Part shown: positions 49,181 through 56,818 of the stretch, piece by piece | Position numbering within the stretch: position 1 is the stretch's first letter | How the letters are laid out: every line of letters begins with the position of its first letter | Assembly: GCF_001942465.1 (NCBI RefSeq) | Contig: NZ_MKJY01000570.1 | Span: 31,314-95,313, forward strand | Direction of reading: 5' to 3' | DNA: 64,000 nucleotides | Origin: Actinomadura sp. CNU-125 | GTDB lineage: Bacteria; Actinomycetota; Actinomycetes; Streptosporangiales; Streptosporangiaceae | The notes under the pieces: model-generated | Told to the model about the DNA's origin: nothing | Seen by the model: only the letters and a program-made list of their open reading frames with translations | The model's database searches: none | Translations under genes and position numbers: made by a program

Positions 49181-49572
49181 ACCTGCCTCCCGCTGGTCAC
49201 GGTGATCTGGATCGCGGACCGGCACAGGCGGTGCAGGACGCACCAGTGGTGCCCGAGGAATGTGATCCCGCCGGGCTGCAGCGCCAGGATCGCGACGATC
49301 CGGAGGAGCGCCGCGAACGCCTGTTTCCCGTTCTCTTCACCGGCGTAGAGGAGGACGTCGGCGCCTTGCGCGAGCTCCCACACGGCTTCGTCGAGGAGGG
49401 TTTTGCGTTCGGGGAACGGGAGGTGCAGCATCTGCTCGACCTCACCGTCGACCTCGTTCTGGAGTCGTTCGGCGAGTTGCTCAACGCGGGCGCGGCTCGG
49501 GGCGTCTTCCGACGAGTACAGGTCCTGCCACGCTTGCCGGTCACCGAGGACTGTCATGAGTCCGGCGGTCAC
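49177..49572 (-). CDS. Conserved hypothetical protein, 131 aa
   Basis: A helical N-terminal part (RARVEQLAERLQNEVDGEVE, LHLPFPERKTLLDEAVWELA), then a motif-like end LRIVAILALQPGGITFLGHH-W-C-V-L-H. Linked by overlap to the methylase gene, with which it may work. The G-G-I-x-F-L-G-x-H-W ending is typical of actinophage/actinomycete small unknown proteins. Confidence 0.68.
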   Translation of the reverse strand: MTAGLMTVLGDRQAWQDLYSSEDAPSRARVEQLAERLQNEVDGEVEQMLHLPFPERKTLLDEAVWELAQGADVLLYAGEENGKQAFAALLRIVAILALQPGGITFLGHHWCVLHRLCRSAIQITVTSGRQV

Positions 49573-49991
49573 AGGAGTTCTCCGACGGTGGGGACGGTGA
49601 CGGACTTACGCCACGGCTGCGGGTTGTCCGCGGGGGCGTAGCCGACACGGCCCGGCAGCCCGTTCGCGTGCGCGAGGAGGACCGCGCCGTGGCACACGTC
49701 CGGCTCCCCCTCGGCCGGGAGCGGGCACCAGCACAGGAGGTCCCGGCCGGCGAGGTTCGCGCGGATCTCGGCGTCGGACGGGTAGTCGATGAGGTACCAG
49801 GACGCGCGGGGGCCTTGACGGTCCCGGAGGTACTGCGCGAACCGGCGGACGACTTCCTCGCGGCTGAGGGCGTCGGGGCCTTCACCGATCCGCCACGGGT
49901 TGCCCCAGCGGGACGGGCGCGTCACGATCACCGCACCGGGCGGCTTACGCCAACCCTTGGTGCGCTTCCTCTGGAGTCGGCGGGGGCTCAC
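49569..49991 (-). CDS. DUF4326 protein
   Basis: 140 residues. RRLQRKRTKGWRKPPGAVIV, VTRPSRWGNPWRIGEGPDAL, EIRANLAGRDLLCWCPLPAE and VCHGAVLLAHAN are the DUF4326 signature (R-P-S-R-W-G-N-P...C-W-C...C-H-A/G-x-x-L). The Cys/His residues may bind metal. Biochemical role unknown; common in phages. Confidence 0.85.
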   Translation of the reverse strand: MSPRRLQRKRTKGWRKPPGAVIVTRPSRWGNPWRIGEGPDALSREEVVRRFAQYLRDRQGPRASWYLIDYPSDAEIRANLAGRDLLCWCPLPAEGEPDVCHGAVLLAHANGLPGRVGYAPADNPQPWRKSVTVPTVGELL

Positions 49992-50305
49992 TGCTCGACA
50001 TCCTTTTCGAGGACGTCAGCAACGGTGTAGCCGTTCACCCGCATGCGCGGCGCGTGCACCTTGGCGAACCGCAGGGCCGTTTCAAGGTCGAAGCGGTGCA
50101 TCGCCTTCCACTCGTCGGAGCGGTTCGACGGCGACGGCTCGTAGCTCCACTGGCCGCTCCGGCTGAGGCACTGCTGGAACCTGCAGACGGCCCACAGGCC
50201 GCCGCCGCGCCACTCCACCGTGATGGTGAAGTGCGGGGCGTTGATGTTGTCAGGCGGGAGGCATGAAACCTCGTAGCGGGTGACGCGGACGGTCGGCTCG
50301 CTCAA
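49988..50305 (-). CDS. Hypothetical protein, 105 aa
   Basis: TTG 50305 is chosen because the upstream gene's TGA overlaps it (TTGA) and GGAGA lies 6 nt before. VRVTRYEVSCLPPDNINAPH, FTITVEWRGGGLWAVCRFQQ, EWKAMHRFDLETALRFAKVH: a beta sheet plus helix. An uninterrupted reading frame also runs upstream to 50554, so a fusion with the zinc-finger gene cannot be ruled out. Confidence 0.6.
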   Translation of the reverse strand: MSEPTVRVTRYEVSCLPPDNINAPHFTITVEWRGGGLWAVCRFQQCLSRSGQWSYEPSPSNRSDEWKAMHRFDLETALRFAKVHAPRMRVNGYTVADVLEKDVEQ

Positions 50306-50554
50306 TGTGTCTCCTTGAGGGCGTCGGAGCTTATGGGCGGCTGGTGCGCCCGTCGCGCGTGCTCTGTGGTTAGAAGTCGTGTGACCTCGCCGTGTCACGC
50401 ACATGGCACCAGCAGGTGCCCCGCAGAGTTCGCACGGCGATCTACGCATGTCAGCCCACCACTGAAAGGCCCTCGTCGAGGGATGGTGTTCGTCGGGGAA
50501 GTGCCAACCGGACCATGTCGGCGGGAACCACGAACGGACGTGAGGTGCGCTCAC
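50302..50554 (-). CDS. Small zinc-finger protein (likely frameshifted)
   Basis: About 83 residues from GTG 50554, which overlaps the upstream stop. WSGWHFPDEHHPSTRAFQWW then SPCELCGAPAGAMCVTRRGH is a C-x2-C...C-x-T-x-x-G zinc ribbon common in actinophages. Near 50340-50348 the reading probably changes frame to end at the TGA (50302) that overlaps the next start. The alternative is a fused longer protein ending at 49988. Nucleic-acid binding can be inferred only from the ribbon. Confidence 0.5.
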
Positions 50555-50868
50555 CGGCCCTCTCCCTCAAGGGGATCGGAGATGAGCCGGTAGCCGGTCC
50601 GACGCCGCTCGCCGTGCTTCGTGGTCCCGGACGCGTGCAGTTCGCTGACCGCGAGACGACGCGGGCGGACCTCGCGTCCCTCGGGCGTGATCGTGGCCAC
50701 CTGGACCTTGCCGAAGCCGTACAGGCCCGGAGTGCCGATCGGCTTGCTGAGGACGCGGATCCAGGTGTAGGTCTCCATGCCGTCCACGACGAACGTCGGC
50801 TGGCACGGCTCGTAGACCTGCCCGACGCGGATGATGTGCGGGCTGTTGGGCGTGGTCGGCTCGGTCAT
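50551..50868 (-). CDS. DUF6354-like hypothetical protein
   Basis: 105 residues. HIIRVGQVYEPCQPTFVVDG, MTYTW-type strand (METYTWIRVLSKP), VQVATITPEGREVRPRRLAV and KHGERRRTGYRLI are like a small conserved Streptomyces-phage family. A beta barrel is likely. Start overlaps the upstream stop. Confidence 0.65.
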   Translation of the reverse strand: MTEPTTPNSPHIIRVGQVYEPCQPTFVVDGMETYTWIRVLSKPIGTPGLYGFGKVQVATITPEGREVRPRRLAVSELHASGTTKHGERRRTGYRLISDPLEGEGR

Positions 50869-51163
50869 CGGGTCTCTCCTCGGGCGACGCGGGCGGCGGC
50901 GCGGAGCGTGGACACGTGCGCAGCGGTGGCGGGGTGAGGGGCGCTGTTCTCCTCGACCGCGTCAGCGTCCGCCTCCAACTCGGCGCGACCTGCTCGCGCA
51001 CCATCCGCTCGTGGAGCGGCAGCACCGCACGCAGCGCCCGCTCCATCGCGGCGTGGTCGCCACCGTCGACCTCGATCAGGTCGTACAGGTCCTTGAGCGT
51101 CTTCCCGGTCGATGCAGACAGCGCTGCAAGCAGCAGTTCGTCGGGCAGGTTCTCGGAGGGCAT
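50865..51163 (-). CDS. Small hypothetical protein (frameshifted), about 99 aa
   Basis: ATG 51163 has AAGGAG upstream. SENLPDELLLAALSASTGKT, EVDGGDHAAMERALRAVLPL then HERMVREQV; from about 50981-50988 the next frame continues RAELEADADAVEENSAPHPA and VSTLRAAARVARGETR to a TGA that overlaps the next ATG. One missing base restores it. The H-E-R-M-V-R-E-Q phrase is shared with the 46177 gene. Confidence 0.6.
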
Positions 51164-51183
51164 GCGTTGTCTCCTTCGATGCC

Positions 51184-52865
51184 TCAGGCGGCGGTGGCGT
51201 AGTCGGGGCCGCGGTCCTGGCGGGTGTGGATGACGGCTCGCAGTCGGGCCCCGATCCACGCGCCGACCTGCGGGGACACGGCGTTGCCGAAACCGTCGAC
51301 CTGGTTGCGGGCAGAGCCCCAAACGACGAACGTGCCGCTGTAGCCGGGGAAGTCGACGTCGAAGCCGCAACCGCGGCCGATCTCGTGCTTGGCCATCATG
51401 CGGAAGTAGCAGTCCTCCAGCGGAAGGTCCTCGAGTCGGGCACTCCACTGGGCCATGAGCTGCGCTTCATAGGTGCTGTGGTCGACCGTCCCGGCTGCGG
51501 TCAAGAGCCCCGGGACCTGATCCGAGGTGAACGTCGGCATCGCTTCGTTGTGCACCGCAGGGAGGGTGTGTTTGCGATACGGGATGACCCCGGCGGACAC
51601 CACGGCGAGCGTCTCCGACCCCACCTGAGTGGGCAGCGGAGTCCCGACACCGCGCGGGCCTCCCTGATAGTTGTCCACCGCCAGCAAGAGCGCCTTCTCG
51701 TGGGTGCTCGTCGCCGTGTCCATCGGCAGGGCGATGTTCTTCCCGTCCCCGTTGTGGCGGTGCGCAGCGAACACCGCGCTGTCGACAGGAGCGTGGTTTC
51801 CTGCTGGCTGGTCTGTGTCGCGAGCGGCTGCCACAGGTGCCGTTCCGATCCGTGCACGGCCTTCGCCGGCATCAGCACTGCGGGGAACTCGGCGAACCGC
51901 CGACGGCACCGCTCCGCCCGCGCCATCGTCCCTGGCTTGAGCGGCTTCTCCCGGTCGCCGATGCGCGTCCCGAGGTCGGTGAGGTCGAGCGCGGCCAGCG
52001 ACGGCGTCATCGGCGGAACGACGGGGCGACGGCAGGACGGGCATCGGTATTCGTACTGCTTGCCGTACCGCACCGATCCGGTCGGCGGGATCCCGGTGCG
52101 CCAGGTCCACACCGCCTCGACCTCCTTGTCGCAGCGGGTGCACCGCGACGTCGGCCTGTGGTCAAGGTCGGGGGTGGGGAGGGACTTGTCCCAGAACGCG
52201 ATGTACAGCCGGTCTCTCGACTGGGGGACGCCGAAGAACATCGAGTTGAGGTACAGGACCTGGTGCTGGTAGTTGAGCAGATCGAACTGTTTGAGCCACC
52301 ACCGGTAGGTGGAACCGTCACCGACCTTGGGGCGGCCGGGGATCGACGGCCCCCACGAGGTGAGTTCGGTCGTGCACTCGATCAGGATCAGGCGGGGGTG
52401 GTGCTGAGCGGCGTAGTGCAGGACACAGGATGCGGTCGCCCGATCCCGCTCGGACCGGGTCACTCGCTCCTCGAAGTCGGGGTCATCGAGTTCGAACAGC
52501 GTCAGGCCCTGCTCGTATGCCTTGATCGTGTTGGCCTGCGAGTGATTGACGCATGAGATTCCGGCGACGAGGAGGTCGGCCGCGGGGAGATCTCGGGCGG
52601 AGTGATAGTCCGCCGCCTCCGGGTCGACCAGGTCGGCGATCCAGTGTTCGGCGTTGGGGTGGTTCGCCTCGTGGACTTCCACCTTGTAGGTGTTGTGGTT
52701 CGCGGCCATGATCGTGGTGAACCCGGCGATCTCGATACCGCGAGTCAAGCCACCGAACCCACTGAAGAGGTCCACGGCGATGAGGTCGTCGTGGCGGAAG
52801 CGGCGGCGCCTGATGGCCGGCCGGTGCGTGGCGGTGCGGTTCTTCTTCTGGCGCGTGGTGGCCAT
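51184..52865 (-). CDS. DNA cytosine-5 methyltransferase (frameshifted)
   Basis: About 560 residues. From ATG 52865: motif I IAVDLFSGFGGLTRGIE, motif IV-like LLVAGISCVNHSQANT (S-C in place of the usual P-C), LILIECTTELTSWG, and motif VIII FFGVPQSRDRLYIAF. A Cys4 ribbon follows (CTRCDKEVEA, YRCPSCRRP). After about 51778-51784 the next frame gives SAVFAAHRHNGDGKNI, PLPTQVGSETLAVVSAGVIP, and motifs IX-X such as YFRMMAKHEIGRGCGF and QVDGFGNAVSPQVGAWI. One missing base joins them. It methylates phage DNA, probably against restriction. Confidence 0.88.
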
Positions 52866-52974
52866 CAGGCGTTCTCTTCCTCGGGCATCGGGTCGAGCTG
52901 GGTGGGCCTGCGGTCAGTCTCGGTGAAGCGGATGGTCCAGGCGTCCACGAAGGCCCTCCCGGTCACGAGCATTT

Positions 52975-53090
52975 TTGTTAGTACAAGAATACCCGTCGGG
53001 TACGACATCGAGCCAGCAGAACCAAGGTATTTTTGTGAGGACAGAAACGAGGTCGTGGCGAAGGAGGGCCCTATGATCCTGTCCGTACAG
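52975..53090. promoter_or_regulatory. Three TGT-N4-ACA operator-like repeats
   Basis: TTGT-TAGT-ACAA (52975-52986), TTGT-GAGG-ACAG (53033-53044) and CTGT-CCGT-ACAG (53079-53090) share T-G-T-N4-A-C-A. The palindrome ACCCGTCGGGT (52991-53001) lies between. They precede the rightward ribbon-helix-helix-like gene (53115) and also lie in front of the leftward methyltransferase. The rest of 52,866-53,114 has no gene. Confidence 0.6.
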
Positions 53091-53114
53091 AAACCTGCAG
53101 GCAGAGGAGACAAC

Positions 53115-53336
53115 GTGGGGCGCCCACGCACCGGCCAGACGCCCGTGCAGTACATCCGCATCCCGCAGGACGACTGGGACGACCTCCGTGCGGTCGCCGG
53201 CCGGAACGCGCACGGTCTGGTCCGGCAGTTCATCCGCTGGTACCTGCGGCGGCCGGGCGCGAAGCTGCCCGAACGCCCTGCTCGCGAGTCCATCGAAGAA
53301 CGCGTGGCTGCCAGGGAGCAGGAAGAGCGGAAGTAG
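53115..53336 (+). CDS. Small DNA-binding protein (ribbon-helix-helix-like)
   Basis: 73 residues from GTG 53115 (GGAGA 5-6 nt upstream). GRPRTGQTPVQYIRIPQDDW, DLRAVAGRNAHGLVRQFIRW then a Pro/Arg tail ESIEERVAAREQEERK. A beta-strand followed by two helices fits an RHH repressor (Y-I-R-I-P as strand). It is one of few rightward genes and has three repeated sites upstream, suggesting autoregulation. Confidence 0.6.
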   Translation: MGRPRTGQTPVQYIRIPQDDWDDLRAVAGRNAHGLVRQFIRWYLRRPGAKLPERPARESIEERVAAREQEERK

Positions 53337-53337
53337 T

Positions 53338-54003
53338 TCACGCCGCCTCCGTGCGGACGCCAGCGGGCTTCGCCTTGGGGTCGTCGATGCGGTCGTCGTC
53401 CCACGCCATCGGCGGTGCCCACCCGAACCGGCGTGCGGCGAGCCGGGCGCGGTCTGCGGCTTTCCCCTCGGGCCGCACCTTCCAGAGTTCGTCGTAGAGA
53501 GCGCGCACTTTACGGGCGACGCCAGCCGAGACCCGGCCAGTGCGACGGATCCGGCCGAGGTGGTCCGGGCGTACACCGAGCCGCGCCGCGAGGTCGGCTT
53601 GCGGGTGGCCGAGGCATCCGAGGGCTTGGAGACGGCGGACGGTGCCTGCCGAGTCGATGCTGGCAACGTCGCTGACGAGCTCGGGAGACGCATGAACGGC
53701 GAGGATCCGCAGGGCGGTGTCCTTGCGGATCTTCTTCGGCGGGGGCCCTCCCGAGTCGCCGTACAACAGCCGTTCCATCGTGTAGTAGGAAACGTCGGCT
53801 TCTTTGGCCGCGCGGCGAAATGGGACGCCCTGCGCCATCAGCACGCGGACGTGGGCGCGCACCGTGTCGGCAGGAATCCAGGGGTCCCAGCGACCGTAGG
53901 CGATCATGCGGTTGCGGTGGCGCTGCTCGTCTCGGTGCGCCGTTGTGCAGGGCGTGCAGCGGCAGCCGTCGTTGTAGCGGGCGTTCGTTCCATGGGCGGT
54001 CAT
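53338..54003 (-). CDS. HTH-containing protein, 221 aa
   Basis: ATG 54003. An N-terminal Cys-His segment (ARYNDGCRCTPCTTAHRD) of the type found in actinophage regulators, then two helix-turn-helix-like segments (GVPFRRAAKEADVSYYTMER; LGHPQADLAARLGVRPDHLG) and a basic C-terminus. R-Y-x-x-G-C-R-C-x-x-C is recurrent in actinobacterial phage proteins. Probably a DNA-binding regulator. Confidence 0.7.
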   Translation of the reverse strand: MTAHGTNARYNDGCRCTPCTTAHRDEQRHRNRMIAYGRWDPWIPADTVRAHVRVLMAQGVPFRRAAKEADVSYYTMERLLYGDSGGPPPKKIRKDTALRILAVHASPELVSDVASIDSAGTVRRLQALGCLGHPQADLAARLGVRPDHLGRIRRTGRVSAGVARKVRALYDELWKVRPEGKAADRARLAARRFGWAPPMAWDDDRIDDPKAKPAGVRTEAA

Positions 54004-54242
54004 CAGGTGCCTGCCTTCACCGGTTCGTTCGTGGCCAGGTAGGTGTGGGCTGTCTGGATCGCGGCCCTCCGCTCCCCCGCCCGCAGTTCGGTGCTGGTCT
54101 CTTCGGCGTCCGCGGCCCGCTCGAGCAGTTCCGCCGCACGACGGTGCGTCGCGAGATCGGGGCAGCCGGGGCCGTGCGTGATCCGAATGAGCGTCGCGGT
54201 CGCGCGCAGCAGGTTCGGGAGGGATTCCTCGGCGAAGGTCAC
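54003..54242 (-). CDS. Small helical protein, 79 aa
   Basis: GTG 54242 overlaps the upstream stop. ESLPNLLRATATLIRITHGP, LATHRRAAELLERAADAEET, ERRAAIQTAHTYLA: three helices. No family recognised. Coupled to the HTH gene by a one-base overlap. Confidence 0.6.
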   Translation of the reverse strand: MTFAEESLPNLLRATATLIRITHGPGCPDLATHRRAAELLERAADAEETSTELRAGERRAAIQTAHTYLATNEPVKAGT

Positions 54243-54418
54243 CGGCGCCTCCCCACGTGGCCGACGTGGTAGCCGCCATCGCAGTGGCTGCAGCGATACA
54301 CGTTCAGGCGGGAGCGGCGGGCACCTTCCTGCACCATCCTTCGCAGCGCGGCCTCTGCCGACTTCTTGTCGGCGTGGCGGACCTTCCCGACGCACATGCG
54401 GTTCTTCGTGCGAGTCAC
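54239..54418 (-). CDS. Small zinc-binding protein, 59 aa
   Basis: GTG 54418. TRTKNRMCVGKVRHADKKSA, AEAALRRMVQEGARRSRLNV then YRCSHCDGGYHVGHV: the C-x2-C...H-x2-H end with a basic helix is common in actinophages and may bind nucleic acid. Both ends overlap neighbours. Confidence 0.68.
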   Translation of the reverse strand: MTRTKNRMCVGKVRHADKKSAEAALRRMVQEGARRSRLNVYRCSHCDGGYHVGHVGRRR

Positions 54419-54645
54419 GACGTCCCCGCCTCGTAGATGTGCTCGTCGAGTTGCTCGTCGGTGGCGTTGTCGAAGGCGTCGCCCCAATCCACGAAGGTGC
54501 TGTTCGCGCGGGCTTCTGCGAACAGTTGCCAGCAGCGCAAGCACATCTCCGCGGGGACTCGCCCCCACTCCTTCTTCGCGGGGAACACGGGGCGGGGCTG
54601 CTTGCACCTGCCGCAGGTGCCGTTCTTCGGGTTCGGGGCGGTCAT
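54415..54645 (-). CDS. Small zinc-ribbon protein, 76 aa
   Basis: NGTCGRCKQPRPVFPAKKEW, PAEMCLRCWQLFAEARANST give C-x2-C and C-x2-C, followed by an acidic tail (DNATDEQLDEHIYEAGT). ATG overlaps the DpdA-like stop. Role unknown; one of several short ribbons next to the DpdA-like gene. Confidence 0.65.
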   Translation of the reverse strand: MTAPNPKNGTCGRCKQPRPVFPAKKEWGRVPAEMCLRCWQLFAEARANSTFVDWGDAFDNATDEQLDEHIYEAGTS

Positions 54646-55498
54646 GCTGCTGTCTCCAAGTCGTCGAGGGTGAGGTCGAGCTGTACGGGCGCGTCGAGGG
54701 TTGAGAGGACGCGGGTGCGCCAGGCGAGGGCGTACCGCATGCAGTTCGCGCAGTTCTTGTGGCCCACACAGCCGGGCAGGGGCGGGTTGCGGCGGCCTGG
54801 TACGACCAGGCCATGGAGTCTGCGGTGGTGAGCCACCGCCCGTACCGGGCGAGGCCGCCGGTCTTCACACCGAAGCCGTGCAGCGGGAGGTCGAGCTGGG
54901 CGAGCTCGCGGAAGATGAGCGCGATCTCGCTCGTGTTCTGGCGGCGGCAGACGGAGCCGACACCGACGACCGGGTAGTTCTCCGCGAGGCGGACGCCGGC
55001 GGACTCGTACAGGTCGACGCACCGCAGGTAGTCGTCGAGGGTCCAGCCCTGGATCACGGGCATGATCGGGCAGTCGCCCGCGCCGCGCTCCGGCCAGAGG
55101 GCTTCCAGCTCAAGGAAGTTGGAGACGGTGCGTTCCTGGTGTTCCCGGACCGTCAGGCCCGTCCGGTCGAGCATGACGGGCTCGACCATCCAGTCCTGCG
55201 GTGCAGCCCACGCGATGTCGCCGATCTCGTCGTCGTAGCGGAGCAGCGCTTCCACGTATTCGCCGGGGGTGGTGACCCACCGGCCGTTCATCGACAGTTC
55301 GGTGAAGCCGCCCGAGTCGACGGCGTAGTGCCGCCACTCCGGGCGGGGCAGCTTCTTCATCGGGGCCAGGACACGGTGGGAGATGAACAGCGACACCTCG
55401 TGCGGCGCGTCGACCAGCCATCGCGGTCGGTGCGTGCCGAGGTAGAAGTTCATGGCCTGGTCGTCGCAGATCAGCGTCCGCGGTGGAGTGGCGGTCAT
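54642..55498 (-). CDS. DpdA-like 7-deazaguanine DNA transglycosylase (frameshifted)
   Basis: About 285 residues. From ATG 55498: NFYLGTHRPRWLVDAPHEVS, WRHYAVDSGGFTELSMNGRW (catalytic-type D in D-S-G-G-F-T), AAPQDWMVEP, CPIMPVIQGWTLDDYLRCVD, VGVGSVCRR and LHGFGVKTGGLARYG are TGT/DpdA features. Near 54790-54797 the frame changes; the next frame gives RRNPPLPGCVGHKNCANCMR (Cys cluster) and TLDAPVQLDLTLDDLETAA to a stop overlapping the next ATG. One missing base restores it. DpdA enzymes exchange guanine for preQ0-type bases in DNA. No preQ0 synthesis gene is visible here. Confidence 0.75.
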
Positions 55499-56598
55499 GA
55501 CGACCCCGCAATCGCGGCCTCGGCGCACGCCTTGTGCGAGGGTCTGCCCGTGTCGTCAAGCAGGGACGCGAGTCCGCCGCAGTGTCGGCATGGCAGCCGA
55601 CGGCCACCGTTCCAGTGGGAGCGGTCGCTCCAGTCCAAAATGGGCGCTGGGCGGGCTACGGCCGCCGAGTGCGGAGATTCAGGGGCAGTCGCCTCCTCGG
55701 GCTCGGCGCATTCGATGAGGTGGCTCTTGCGGTGGGTAGTCGGACGCACCTCCGGCTGCCAATCCGACGAGCGGCCGGTGGCTCCCTCGAACAATGCACG
55801 CGACTTGGGTGAGACGAGCAGCGTGTACTGGTCGAACCAGTTGACCGGCACGATGCCGCGCTCGGGCGCCATCTCAGCGACGTCGTCCAGCGTCATGCCA
55901 CCCCAAGGCTCGTGCTTGACGTGCGAGCGACCACACGGACGGCCCTTGGTGATCGGGCAGGTCGGGAAGTCGGGCAAGGCGCAGCGGGCCATGCGGATCT
56001 CTCGAAGTCCAAGCGCCGTGACACCGCGTGCGGGCGGCAGGGCCTCCCACAGTTGCTTGTTCATGCCGACGGACGGCACTCGCCAGAACCAGTTGGGCTT
56101 GTCCTCCGGGTAGTCGCGGTCGCTGATCCATGTGGAGGTGAGCAGCCCCGCCTCAACAGCCTTGGCTGTCCGGGTGATGGCGTGGTACTTGCTGAGCGCC
56201 GACCGCTGGACCTCGACCGCCACGCCGTGCGTGCCGCGCAACACGATGTCGGGGCGGACACCAGTTCCCAGCGAGACTTCGGTCTCGACGGAAAACCCAG
56301 CAGCCTCGCCGGCGCGGACGACGTACTCGACCTGCCGCTTGTGCTCATCACTCATCAACGAGGGGCTGTGGTTGGAGCAGGCGGTCCCGTCGAAGTGGCT
56401 GGCGAACATTGCGCCGCGGACCTCACGGAGGTAGACCGCCTGAGGTCGGCCGGTCGCCTCACAGAACAGCACGGGGTCGGTTGCGCTCATCCCACTGCCG
56501 TGGAGTTCGGCGATGATTTCCTGGCCGCGCTTGTCGGGCTCAAAGAGGCTGAACTTGGTCTCTTCGCCGTCCTTGCGGTAGACGAGTTCGCCGTTCAT
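55495..56598 (-). CDS. CoiA-like protein with PD-(D/E)XK nuclease motif
   Basis: 367 residues. ATG 56598. FASHFDGTACSNHSPSLMSDEHK is the CoiA-type His/Cys region; VRPDIVLRGTHGVAVEVQRS is the nuclease core (D...E-V-Q); further ISDRDYPEDKPNWFWRVPSV; a C-terminal ribbon RLPCRHCGG. CoiA proteins assist recombination of incoming DNA. It may act in phage recombination or in DNA-end processing, and it overlaps the DpdA-like gene. Confidence 0.78.
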   Translation of the reverse strand: MNGELVYRKDGEETKFSLFEPDKRGQEIIAELHGSGMSATDPVLFCEATGRPQAVYLREVRGAMFASHFDGTACSNHSPSLMSDEHKRQVEYVVRAGEAAGFSVETEVSLGTGVRPDIVLRGTHGVAVEVQRSALSKYHAITRTAKAVEAGLLTSTWISDRDYPEDKPNWFWRVPSVGMNKQLWEALPPARGVTALGLREIRMARCALPDFPTCPITKGRPCGRSHVKHEPWGGMTLDDVAEMAPERGIVPVNWFDQYTLLVSPKSRALFEGATGRSSDWQPEVRPTTHRKSHLIECAEPEEATAPESPHSAAVARPAPILDWSDRSHWNGGRRLPCRHCGGLASLLDDTGRPSHKACAEAAIAGSS

Positions 56599-56792
56599 GC
56601 GGCGTCACCTGCCGACGCGCCATCCGACGGGAGAGTGGAGATGTTCCACCAGCAGCGCCACATGTGGCCGCACTCGGTGCACGCGTAGTCGCCGACGAGG
56701 TCCGCGCCTTCGATGCGGGTGCCGGTCGGGGCGTGGGGGCCTTCCAGGCACGCGGGGCAGTTATCCGTGTAGACGGGTTCGCAGTAGCTCAT
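56595..56792 (-). CDS. Small zinc-ribbon protein, 65 aa
   Basis: ATG 56792 has GGAGACC upstream. TDNCPACLEGPHAPTG and DYACTECGHMWRCWWN give two C-x2-C pairs, a ribbon as in small actinophage proteins. Stop overlaps the CoiA-like start. Unknown role. Confidence 0.7.
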   Translation of the reverse strand: MSYCEPVYTDNCPACLEGPHAPTGTRIEGADLVGDYACTECGHMWRCWWNISTLPSDGASAGDAA

Positions 56793-56818
56793 TGCTGGTC
56801 TCCGGGGGGGGAAGCCCG

